Source: Flavobacterium gillisiae (GTDB lineage: Bacteria > Bacteroidota > Bacteroidia > Flavobacteriales > Flavobacteriaceae). Taken from it: a stretch of 64,000 nt of DNA. Within the stretch, counting starts at the first letter, position 1. Each line of letters begins with the position of its first letter. Shown here one piece after another: positions 18,164-25,959 of this stretch. The translations under genes and the position numbers were made by a program. Below the pieces are notes generated by a model, which did no database searches, was not told where the DNA came from, and saw nothing but the letters and a program-made list of their open reading frames with translations. The DNA lies in the NCBI RefSeq assembly GCF_900107635.1, contig NZ_FNRD01000005.1:206420-270419 (forward strand), given 5' to 3'.

Positions 18164-18643
18164 ATGAATGCAGAGAATACCGTTGTAATCATCCCTTTTT
18201 CTTCCGATTTGAAGGAACCGATAAAAACATTGAACATAGAATGGCTTAGCAAATACTTTAAAATTGAACCTAAAGACGAACGGGTTCTTTCTAATCCACA
18301 GGAAGAAATCATCGATAAAGGGGGAATGATATTTTATGCCAAATACAATGATATGATTGTTGGTACCGTTTCCTTGATAAAAATGAACGATACGGAATTT
18401 GAATTGAGTAAAATGGCCGTTACCGATGGCGTTCAAGGCCTCGGAATAGGTAAAAAATTGATGGAACAATGCATCAAAGCCGCCGAAGACCACCATCTTG
18501 AAAAAATTATTATCTATTCTAACAGAAGACTGGGGCCTGCAATTGGTCTGTATGAAAAATACGGCTTTAAGGAAATACCTTTAGAAGATGGCGTATACGA
18601 AAGAGCCGATATTAAAATGGAAAAACTAATTGAGAGACTGTAA
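18164..18643 (+). CDS. GNAT-family N-acetyltransferase
   Basis: 159 residues with the GNAT acetyl-CoA fold. Strand beta4 is ELSKMAVTDGVQGLGIGKKL, which contains the Q/RxxGxG/A pyrophosphate-binding motif (QGLGIG). IIYSNRRLGPAIGLYEKYGFKEI is the C-terminal signature. The substrate is not predictable. It is 13 bp after tsaE and probably cotranscribed. The reverse-strand frame here is a shadow. Confidence 0.88.
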   Translation: MNAENTVVIIPFSSDLKEPIKTLNIEWLSKYFKIEPKDERVLSNPQEEIIDKGGMIFYAKYNDMIVGTVSLIKMNDTEFELSKMAVTDGVQGLGIGKKLMEQCIKAAEDHHLEKIIIYSNRRLGPAIGLYEKYGFKEIPLEDGVYERADIKMEKLIERL

Positions 18644-18730
18644 ATTGTTCTTTTTCGAATATTTATCCCCTTTGAAAGCTTTTTTTTTTAATCTTTTTGC
18701 GTATTTTTACCTTTAATAATCACTTTATCA

Positions 18731-19930
18731 ATGTCAATAGCAATAACTCCTTTCACTAAACAACAGTTATTACCACAGGAAGAAAAACTCGAAGTAAGCC
18801 GAAGAAAAAGCGAACTTTTTATTGGTATTCCCAAAGAAACCTGTTATCAAGAACGCCGTATCTGCCTTACTCCAGACGCCGTTAACTCCTTGTCTTTCAA
18901 TGGACATCGAGTAATGATAGAATCAGGAGCTGGGGAAAGTTCAAGTTATTCTGACAAAGAATATAGTGATGCCGGTGCCGAAGTAACGAAAGATACTGCA
19001 AAAGTATTTGGCTGTCCAATGATTTTGAAAGTAGGTCCTCCTACTCTTGCCGAGATTGCCATGATGAATAACCAGACTATTCTTATCTCATCGATTCAAT
19101 TAAAAACGATGCAGAAGAGTTACTTTGAAGCTTTAAGCAAAAAAAAGATTACCGCTTTAGCATTTGAATATATAAAAGATGAAGACGGCAGCTACCCTGC
19201 AGTACGATCATCTAGTGAAATAGCCGGAACCGCATCAATATTAATTGCAGCCGAACTGATGATAACCAATGAATTTGGAAAAGGTCTGCTATTTGGGAAT
19301 ATAACCGGAGTTCCTCCTACAGATGTGGTCATTTTAGGCGCTGGAACAGTTGGAGAATTTGCAGCTAAAACTGCCATTGGATTAGGAGCTAGCGTAAAAG
19401 TTTTCGATAATTCAATTACTAAATTGCGCCGCCTACAAAATAACCTGAACCAACGGATTTTCACTTCCACCATACAATCTAAATCTTTACTAAAAGCATT
19501 AAGACGTTGCGACGTTGCCATTGGAGCACTAAGCGGCGTAGAACGTTGCCCAGTAGTCGTTACTGAAACTATGGTAGAACACATGAAAGGTGGAGCGGTA
19601 ATCGTGGATGTAAGCATTGATACAGGAGGTTGCTTTGAAACTTCAGAAGTAACATCTCATGAGAAACCAACCTTTATTAAAAGCAATGTAGTTCACTATT
19701 GTGTTCCTAATATTCCCTCGCGTTACTCAAAAACAGCTTCACTTGCCGTTAGTAACATTATTTCTCCCTTTTTAATGCAAATTGCTGAGGATGGTGGACT
19801 TGAAAGTGCTATTCGCTGTGATGTTGGACTAAAGCACGGAGTCTATTTTTACCACGGAATCCTGACCAATAAAGTCATTGGAGATTGGTTCGATTTACCT
19901 AATAACGATATCAATTTAATTGTGTTTTAA
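18731..19930 (+). CDS. ald: Alanine dehydrogenase
   Basis: A 399-residue cytoplasmic enzyme that interconverts L-alanine with pyruvate and ammonia using NAD+. The N-terminal catalytic domain has GIPKETCYQERRICLTPDAV and MILKVGPPT. The Rossmann domain has VILGAGTVGEFAAKTAIGLGA, then VFDN. The end VSIDTGGCFETS is typical. The extra N-terminal ~28 residues before FIGIPKE are common in Bacteroidota homologues. A possible promoter (TTTTTGCG and TACCTTTA) precedes it. Confidence 0.9.
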   Translation: MSIAITPFTKQQLLPQEEKLEVSRRKSELFIGIPKETCYQERRICLTPDAVNSLSFNGHRVMIESGAGESSSYSDKEYSDAGAEVTKDTAKVFGCPMILKVGPPTLAEIAMMNNQTILISSIQLKTMQKSYFEALSKKKITALAFEYIKDEDGSYPAVRSSSEIAGTASILIAAELMITNEFGKGLLFGNITGVPPTDVVILGAGTVGEFAAKTAIGLGASVKVFDNSITKLRRLQNNLNQRIFTSTIQSKSLLKALRRCDVAIGALSGVERCPVVVTETMVEHMKGGAVIVDVSIDTGGCFETSEVTSHEKPTFIKSNVVHYCVPNIPSRYSKTASLAVSNIISPFLMQIAEDGGLESAIRCDVGLKHGVYFYHGILTNKVIGDWFDLPNNDINLIVF

Positions 19931-19943
19931 GTAAACTTTCCGC

Positions 19944-19951
19944 TACCTTTG
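19944..19951 (+). promoter_or_regulatory. Candidate flavobacterial -7 element
   Basis: TACCTTTG matches the Bacteroidota primary-sigma -7 consensus TAnnTTTG and lies 15 bp before the DUF4258 start. A TTG at about 19919 is at a plausible -33 distance. Confidence 0.45.
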
Positions 19952-19966
19952 CAAAAAAAATAATTC

Positions 19967-20341
19967 ATGAAGTTTTTCCATCGTTTTGCCTACTATTTAG
20001 TGGGGTTAGTTATAGGTCTATTTTTTGTTTCCATGATATTTAGCGGAAAAGATACACGCTGTAATTATTTTCCAAATGCCAGAGTTTTAAATGATTTAAG
20101 AAATAAACCTTTTGAATATTCTGAAAAAGCATCCAAGGTCTTAGCCGAAAAATGGATTGACACCATTGACATAAAGAATACATTAGAATATGGAGATGTT
20201 GATTTTGACAATAGTAATACTGAATTCCACAAAGCAAAACTTTACGTGATTGAAGGGAAAACTACTAAAAACCAAGAAATCATATTGAAAGTAAGCAACC
20301 GCGAGAACAAAGCTATTCTGGAAGAAATCATAAAGAAATAA
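19967..20341 (+). CDS. DUF4258-domain membrane-anchored protein
   Basis: 124 residues. One N-terminal membrane helix (about 8-26) is followed by a soluble domain, AEKWIDTIDIKNTLEYGDVDFDNS then AKLYVIEGKTTKNQEIILKV, that fits DUF4258, a small alpha/beta fold of unknown activity. It has its own promoter-like box and is followed by a strong terminator at 20388, so it is probably a single-gene unit. Confidence 0.75.
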   Translation: MKFFHRFAYYLVGLVIGLFFVSMIFSGKDTRCNYFPNARVLNDLRNKPFEYSEKASKVLAEKWIDTIDIKNTLEYGDVDFDNSNTEFHKAKLYVIEGKTTKNQEIILKVSNRENKAILEEIIKK

Positions 20342-20387
20342 AACAAAAGGCACTTTCATTATTTGGGCGTGCCACCATCTAAAAAAA

Positions 20388-20423
20388 GGGCTCATTACTT
20401 TGCGGTAATGAGCCCTTTTTTTA
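20388..20423 (+). terminator. Rho-independent terminator
   Basis: A perfect 11-bp stem, GGGCTCATTAC (20388-20398) and GTAATGAGCCC (20405-20415), with a six-base loop and then seven or more Ts. An A-run on the other side lets it work in reverse too. It closes the DUF4258 unit. Confidence 0.9.
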
Positions 20424-20723
20424 TATGCTGTCGGGCTTTACGCGCTACTTCGGTAGCTAGCTTCAATCCCTCACGCGAGATCTTTACTAATGATATATTT
20501 TATAGTCCAATATGACTTAATTATCAATCATTCGTATTATTAGATCTAATTGAAACTTCTCTCCAAAGTCACTCACCTATCTTGAAACGTTTTCAGCGCA
20601 ACAAACTAAGTGGTTTAGTTTTTAAAGAATAGAACCCTTTTACTATTCGGTTATACTATAGTTATAATTAGTATTAGATGCAGAAAAATCTATGTTTCTA
20701 TGTGTTTAAAAAAAGGTACGTTC
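20424..20723. other. Spacer with UUCG hairpin
   Basis: There is no gene here. It contains GCTAC-TTCG-GTAGC (20444-20457), a stable UUCG-tetraloop hairpin, within a GC-richer patch (CTGTCGGGCTTTACGCGC...CTTCAATCCCTCACGCGAG, about 20427-20480) unlike the AT-rich surroundings. The patch looks like a dispersed intergenic repeat. Confidence 0.35.
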
Positions 20724-21416
20724 TTAAAAAAGGCTACCGTTATTAAAAATCCAATCAATCTCCTTTTCACTATTTACCTTCAAATACGAATTTGTTTTAC
20801 TGAAATGCTTGTTCCCAAACCATTTTCCCTGATTTGCACTCATAGGCGATGGATGCCCACATTCTAAAACTAGATGTTTACTTCGGTCTATTTTGAGTCC
20901 TTTTTTATGTGCAAAATTGCCCCAAAGTAGAAACACAACTTTTTCCTTACCCTCAGAAATCTTTTGAATTGCCGCATCGGTAAAAAGGTTCCACTTTAAA
21001 TGTTTATGACTGTTGGGCGTATCTTCCCGTACCGTTAGCGAGGCGTTTAAAAGCAAAACACCTTGCTTTGCCCACGATTCTAAATTGCCTGAAGATGGTA
21101 AAAACAGTATTTCTAAATCATCACTCATTTCCCTGAAGATATTTCGCAACGAAGGCGGAATCCGTACCCCATCGTTTACAGAAAAAGCCAAGCCATTAGC
21201 CTCCCCTTTTCCATGATAGGGATCCTGACCTATAATCACCACTTTTACCTCATTGAAACTGCAATAATTAAAAGCGGAAAAAATCAGCTCCTTTGGCGGA
21301 TAACAAGTATGAAGCTTATATTCTTCATCCACACTTTTTATTAATTCATGAAAATACGGTTTCTGAATTTCGTCTGCTAAAATAGCCTTCCATTTGGGGT
21401 CAAGATTAATTTTCAT
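20724..21416 (-). CDS. ung: Uracil-DNA glycosylase, family 1
   Basis: 230 residues. It removes uracil from DNA to start base-excision repair. The catalytic water-activating motif is GQDPYHGKGEANGLAFSV (Asp in GQDPYH). The second active-site loop is HPSPMSANQGKWFGNKHFS, and LLLNASLTV and VVFLLWGNFAHKKG are family segments. Length is standard. It is divergent from the mutS2-like gene, with separate promoters in the 21417-21634 gap. Confidence 0.96.
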   Translation of the reverse strand: MKINLDPKWKAILADEIQKPYFHELIKSVDEEYKLHTCYPPKELIFSAFNYCSFNEVKVVIIGQDPYHGKGEANGLAFSVNDGVRIPPSLRNIFREMSDDLEILFLPSSGNLESWAKQGVLLLNASLTVREDTPNSHKHLKWNLFTDAAIQKISEGKEKVVFLLWGNFAHKKGLKIDRSKHLVLECGHPSPMSANQGKWFGNKHFSKTNSYLKVNSEKEIDWIFNNGSLF

Positions 21417-21602
21417 AATGTAGAGTTGTAGCGCAAATATACAGTAAGAATACTAACTCATTTATCTAATTAGCATAAACAAATAGCAATTCCTTTCTGA
21501 ATCTTCTAGGTTTTTATACACCAATAAGAGTAAAATAGAATTCAACTATACATATATCATAAAGTACAGTATGCGATAGTCCATTTTAACACGGAATCTT
21601 TG

Positions 21603-21610
21603 TAACTTTG
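21603..21610 (+). promoter_or_regulatory. Candidate flavobacterial -7 element
   Basis: TAACTTTG fits TAnnTTTG and lies 24 bp upstream of the ATG of the MutS2-like gene. This placement also argues that translation starts at 21635 rather than at the TTG at 21608, which would overlap the promoter. Confidence 0.5.
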
Positions 21611-21634
21611 CTTCATTGCAATTTAGAAAAAAGA

Positions 21635-23803
21635 ATGATATCCATTACCGAAAAGACATTACAAGATTTACAATTCCCAACTGTACTCGAAACTATTTCG
21701 ACCATCTGTAATACAGACATTGGGAAACAAAAAGCCTTAGAAATTACCCCGTTTAGAGACAAAGAAACTTTGATGCAAGCTTTAATGCAAACATCTGAAT
21801 ATGTCTCTTCTTTCCAAAATAACAATGCGATTCCAAATCATGGTTTTGATGCCATAAGTCATGAAATTAAATTTCTGGCGATTGAGGATAGTTTTCTGGA
21901 AGTGGGTAGTTTTAGAAAAATTGCCACCTTGTCTTCAACGGTTAACTTTTTATTGAATTATTTCAAAAAATTCGATGACTATTACCCGCATTTAAATACC
22001 AGAGCTTCTCAAGTGGAACTTACTAAAGACATTATCACTTCAGTTGATGCGATAGTCGATAAATATGGTGAAATAAAAGACAATGCCTCTCCTGAATTAT
22101 TGAATATTCGTAGAGACATCAACTTGATACGTGGTAAAGTCAATCAGAGTTTTGGAGTAGCACTCACACAATACAACAGCTTAGGTTATCTTGATGACAT
22201 CAAAGAAAGTTTTGTTCAAAACCGCAGGGTTTTGGCTGTTTTAGCGATGTATCGTCGTAAAGTAAAAGGATCTATCTTAGGAAGTTCAAAAACAGGAAGC
22301 ATCGCTTATATCGAACCAGAAGCTACCTTAAAATATTCCCGCGAACTAAGTAATTTAGAATATGAAGAAAGCGAAGAAATCACACGGATACTAAAACAAT
22401 TATCGAATGATATTCGGCCGTTTTTACCGTTATTAATTCAATATCAGGATTTCCTAAGTGATATTGATGTTATTGCGGCTAAAGCAAAATATGCCAACCG
22501 AATCAACGGTATAATGCCCCAAATTACAGACAATCGCCGACTCTATTTTAGAGATGCCTACCATCCTATTTTGTATTTGAACAACAAACAGAAAAAAGAA
22601 ATTACGCATCCGCAAACTATTGAACTGAAGCAAGAAAACAGAATCATTGTGATTTCTGGACCCAATGCTGGTGGTAAAACAATCTCTTTAAAAACAGTTG
22701 GATTACTACAATTGATGTTGCAGTCAGGAATGTTAATTCCGGTTCATGAACGCTCAGAAACTTTTTTATTCGATCGAATACTTACAGATATTGGAGACAA
22801 CCAATCTATTGAAAATCATTTGAGTACATACAGTTACCGACTAAAGAACATGAACTACTTCTTGAAGAAGTGCAACAAGAAAACCATGTTCCTAATTGAT
22901 GAATTTGGTACTGGTTCTGACCCAGAATTAGGTGGTGCTTTGGCAGAAATTTTCCTCGAAGAATTCTACCATCGAGAAGCTTTTGGAATAATAACTACCC
23001 ATTATTCGAATCTTAAAATTCTAGCTAATGAGTTGCCTTTTGCGACTAATGCTAATATGATGTTTGATGAAAAGTCATTGGAACCTATGTATAAATTGGC
23101 TTTGGGCCAAGCGGGAAGTTCCTTTACTTTTGAAGTAGCATTAAAAAACGGAATTCCGTTCAGTCTGATCAATCGTGCTAAGAAGAAAATTGAAGTTGGA
23201 AAAGTACGCTTTGACAAAACCATTGCGACCTTACAAAAAGAACGTTCGAAAATGGAAAAGACTTCACAAACGCTAAAGGAAGAAGAAACCAAAGCACGCG
23301 AGGAAGGAAAGAAAATGGAAACGATCAATGTCAAAATCAAGCAAAAGTTGGAAAGCTATCAAGAATTATATGACAGCAACCAAAAAACGATTTACATAGG
23401 TCAAAAGATTGAAGACATTGCGGAGAAGTATTTCAATAATAAGAGCAAAAAAGACCTTATTGGTGAATTTTTAAAAATCATCGAAATTGAAAATTCAAAA
23501 CGCAAGAAAGCAACGCCGAAAGAAGCTAAAGCGATTGTAGCTAAAAAGAAAGAAGTTATTGCCGAAGTTACGGTGCATGTAGAAGAAATAAGAAAAGAAA
23601 AGAAGGAAAAGAAACTGAAGCCTGTTATTGAGAAAGTCAAAGCTATTATTCGTTTAGGTGACCGTGTACGAATGTTAGACGGAAAAGCAGTAGGTACAAT
23701 TGATAGTATAGAAAAAAATAAAGCAACTGTAAATTACGGTATGTTTACATCCAAAGTTAGTTTAGACGAACTGGAATTAGTGGAAGCGATGAAGAAGAAG
23801 TAG
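21635..23803 (+). CDS. mutS2: MutS2-like DNA repair ATPase lacking the Smr domain
   Basis: 722 residues. The MutS lever/clamp region (about 1-300) is followed by the ATPase domain: Walker A SGPNAGGKTISLKT, Walker B TMFLIDEFGTGSDPELGGAL, and the histidine switch GIITTHYSNL. A long coiled coil (about 505-640, rich in K/E) and a small KOW-like end (RLGDRVRMLDGKAVGTI) follow. The C-terminal Smr nuclease domain of classic MutS2 is absent, as is usual in Bacteroidota homologues. It probably acts on branched DNA or stalled ribosomes rather than mismatches. The ATG at 21635 is chosen because MISITEKTL matches the family start. Confidence 0.88.
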   Translation: MISITEKTLQDLQFPTVLETISTICNTDIGKQKALEITPFRDKETLMQALMQTSEYVSSFQNNNAIPNHGFDAISHEIKFLAIEDSFLEVGSFRKIATLSSTVNFLLNYFKKFDDYYPHLNTRASQVELTKDIITSVDAIVDKYGEIKDNASPELLNIRRDINLIRGKVNQSFGVALTQYNSLGYLDDIKESFVQNRRVLAVLAMYRRKVKGSILGSSKTGSIAYIEPEATLKYSRELSNLEYEESEEITRILKQLSNDIRPFLPLLIQYQDFLSDIDVIAAKAKYANRINGIMPQITDNRRLYFRDAYHPILYLNNKQKKEITHPQTIELKQENRIIVISGPNAGGKTISLKTVGLLQLMLQSGMLIPVHERSETFLFDRILTDIGDNQSIENHLSTYSYRLKNMNYFLKKCNKKTMFLIDEFGTGSDPELGGALAEIFLEEFYHREAFGIITTHYSNLKILANELPFATNANMMFDEKSLEPMYKLALGQAGSSFTFEVALKNGIPFSLINRAKKKIEVGKVRFDKTIATLQKERSKMEKTSQTLKEEETKAREEGKKMETINVKIKQKLESYQELYDSNQKTIYIGQKIEDIAEKYFNNKSKKDLIGEFLKIIEIENSKRKKATPKEAKAIVAKKKEVIAEVTVHVEEIRKEKKEKKLKPVIEKVKAIIRLGDRVRMLDGKAVGTIDSIEKNKATVNYGMFTSKVSLDELELVEAMKKK

Positions 23804-23817
23804 TCAGCGTTCAGGTT

Positions 23818-24385
23818 AGTAGTGTCATTGCGAGGGACGAAGCAATCACACTAAAACACATCGACAAACTGAATCGAAAAACAAATTCATTGCGAGGGAC
23901 GAAGCAATCACACTAAAACACGTCGACACTTAATAAAGCTCATTGAAACGGAAATACTGGATGAGATAGCTTCGTTCCTCGCTATGACTTAAACAATGGA
24001 TTTTGACTTAGTGAAAATTAGAAGTAATTATTATTCGTAAAAGTTAAAGACGTCAAACTGAATCGGCAAACAAAGTCATTGCGAGGAACGAAGTAATCAA
24101 GCTAAAATACATCGACAAACTGAATCGGCAAACAAAGTCATTGCGAGGGACGAAGCAATCACACTAAAACACATCGACAAGCTGAATCGACAAACAAAGT
24201 CTTTGCGAGGAACGAAGCAATCACAATAAAACACATCGACAAGCTGAATCGACAAACAAAGTCTTTGCGAGGAACGAAGCAATCACACTAAAACACATCG
24301 ACAAACTGAATAAAGCATATTGAAACGGAAATACTGGGTGAGATAGCTTCGTTCCTCGCTACGACTTAGGTAATGGATTTTGAAT
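23818..24385. repeat. Array of 62-bp repeats with inverted REP-like copies
   Basis: Direct units begin with GTCATTGCGAGG or GTCTTTGCGAGG at 23824, 23888, 24075, 24137, 24199 and 24261. The last four are spaced by exactly 62 bp. Each unit is the REP core (ATTGCGAGGNACGAAGCAATC), then ACACTAAAACACATCGACAA and CTGAATCGACAAACAAA. Inverted copies of the core (GATAGCTTCGTTCCTCGC) lie at 23965 and 24342. A direct and an inverted copy thus bracket about 100 bp, as in a REP doublet or MITE. The array continues at 24800-25097. Confidence 0.85.
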
Positions 24386-24464
24386 TTGTAAAAATTAGAT
24401 AAAGGTACCCATTCCTCTAAACGACTTTGTATATTAATAATTATATTAGTGGTAAAAAAAATAA

Positions 24465-24778
24465 ATGAAACCAGGATTTATATATATATATATATAATTA
24501 CAAATATTAATCAGACTGTTGTTTATATTGGTGTTACCTCAAATCTTCCACAAAGGATAATGGATCATAAAAATAAAAGAGATCCAAAATCATTTTCTGC
24601 GCGTTACAATTTAAATGTTTTAGTTTATTACGAACAATTTCAGTAGATTGGTGATGCAATAGCACGAGAAAAACAAATTAAAGCTGGTTCTAGAAAATCT
24701 AAAAATAATTTAATCCGTTCTACAAACCCAACTTGGAATGATTTATTTGAAGAAATTAAAGATGTCATGACCGAATGA
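24465..24778 (+). pseudogene. Broken GIY-YIG endonuclease-domain gene
   Basis: Homologues of this small (~100 aa) GIY-YIG family typically start MKPGFIYI. Here the ATG at 24465 gives MKPGFIYIYI and then a stop at 24495, because a (TA)9 tract (24479-24496) shifts the frame. In the adjacent frame the protein continues as TNINQTVVYIGVTSNLPQRI ... VLYYEQFQ-like sequence, hits an in-frame TAG at 24644-24646, and goes on as IGDAIAREKQIKAGSRKSK ... NPTWNDLFEEIKD to TGA at 24776. So there are two lesions, a dinucleotide-tract frameshift and a nonsense codon. It sits inside the REP-like array. Confidence 0.85.
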
Positions 24779-24799
24779 AAAAATATAAACAGAAACAAA

Positions 24800-25097
24800 G
24801 TCATTGCGAGGGACGAAGCAATCACACTAAAACACATCGACACTGAATAAAGCTCATTGAAACGGAAATACTGGATGAGATAGCTTCGTTCCTCGCTATG
24901 ACTTAAACAATGGATTTTGACTTAGTGCAAATTAGAAGGAATTACTATTCGTAAAAGTAAAACGTCAAACTGAATTAAACATATTTCAACGGAAATACTG
25001 GCTGAGATAGCTTCGCTCCTCACAAAAACAATCAAACCAATTTTTAAACAATAGAAATGGATAAACCTAATGAGATTGCTTCGTTCCTCGCAATGAC
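24800..25097. repeat. REP-like repeats, second block
   Basis: A direct core at 24800-24823 and an inverted core at 24879-24902, with the same inner sequence as at 23888-23988 (CTCATTGAAACGGAAATACT), then two more inverted cores at about 25005 and 25074-25097. The last copy supplies the ATG and the first codons of the downstream DCC-family gene. Confidence 0.8.
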
Positions 25098-25509
25098 ACT
25101 CACCCCTAAAGACAAAAAAATAATCCTCTTTGATGGCGTCTGTAATTTGTGCAATTCGGCAGTACAATTTATTATAAAACACGATAAAAAGGACGTTTTT
25201 AGATTTGTTGCATTGCAATCCGATTTAGGTCTGCAAATTTGCAAACATATTGGCGTAGATCAAAAAAGTATGGACAGTATAATACTCTACGTGCCTGGAA
25301 TTGCCTATTACTACAAATCAGAGGCAGCTTTAGAAATTGCCTCCCAACTTGGTTCTTTTTATAGTTTGTTAGCCATTTTTAAAATTTTACCATCCAAATT
25401 CAGTAACTTTATATACGATTGGATTGCAAGAAACAGATACAAATGGTTTGGTAAAAAAGAAAGCTGCATGATACCTACACCAGAATTAAAATCAAAATTC
25501 TTAGCCTAA
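25093..25509 (+). CDS. DCC-family (DUF393) thiol-disulfide oxidoreductase-like protein
   Basis: About 138 residues. The family motif DGVCNLCN (D-x-x-C-x-x-C) follows IILF near the N-terminus, then IIKHDKKDVFRFVALQSD and the C-terminal RNRYKWFGKKESCMIP. It has a thioredoxin-like fold and probably redox activity, but the physiological substrate is unknown. The start is uncertain: an ATG at 25057 would add 12 residues translated from the REP repeat (NEIASFLA), so the ATG at 25093 is preferred. That ATG also lies in the repeat. Confidence 0.82.
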   Translation: MTLTPKDKKIILFDGVCNLCNSAVQFIIKHDKKDVFRFVALQSDLGLQICKHIGVDQKSMDSIILYVPGIAYYYKSEAALEIASQLGSFYSLLAIFKILPSKFSNFIYDWIARNRYKWFGKKESCMIPTPELKSKFLA

Positions 25510-25583
25510 AACTCCATTTACTGATTTTTATCATATTGTTTCACCGACAAAATTTATATTTTTGAATTTAAAATAAAATATAC

Positions 25584-25712
25584 ATGAAAAATACAGCACT
25601 TATTACTTGGGATAGCGGTTCGATAATTATTGTTTTCGTCTTTGGTTTCGTATGCTTGGCTTTGGTAGCTACTGTCTTACTATTAATGAACAGCGATAAG
25701 AAAAAGAAATAA
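25584..25712 (+). CDS. Small single-pass membrane protein (42 aa)
   Basis: A 42-residue open frame: MKNTALITWDSG, a strong hydrophobic helix (about 13-35), and a basic end MNSDKKKK. The start follows an AT-rich leader. The clean architecture (short outside part, helix, Lys-rich tail) argues for a real small protein rather than chance. Function unknown. Confidence 0.6.
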   Translation: MKNTALITWDSGSIIIVFVFGFVCLALVATVLLLMNSDKKKK

Positions 25713-25906
25713 AACCAGACTCCTTCTAAATAATTTAAGAATACATAAGCAGTCATTATTTAATGTCTAAATTTCTTGTATTCATTACTGCTGCGTCTTC
25801 TTCTTTTGAATTTGCAGTAGCAATTACTTCTCTATTTCCAATATAAAACTACACTACAGTTAACGTTGCTTCAACAGCGATACTAAACTATAATTTACTT
25901 TAACGA

Positions 25907-25937
25907 AAAAAGGATGCCGTAAATCGACATCCTTTTT
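25907..25937. terminator. Bidirectional rho-independent terminator
   Basis: Stem AAAAAGGATG (25907-25916) with CATCCTTTTT (25928-25937) around an 11-base loop, A-rich on one side and T-rich on the other. It lies just after the stop of ettA on the minus strand and can also stop transcripts from the small protein gene at 25584. Confidence 0.8.
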
Positions 25938-25959
25938 GTTATTGTATCAAAAACTAAAA

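Noticed and set aside
23818..24385. Regular 62-bp repeats as a CRISPR array
   Set aside because: The whole unit is repeated with no variable spacers, some copies are inverted, and no cas genes are near.
24465..24778. Simple phase-variable GIY-YIG gene
   Set aside because: Restoring the TA tract would still leave the internal TAG, so on-off switching by the tract alone cannot give a full protein.
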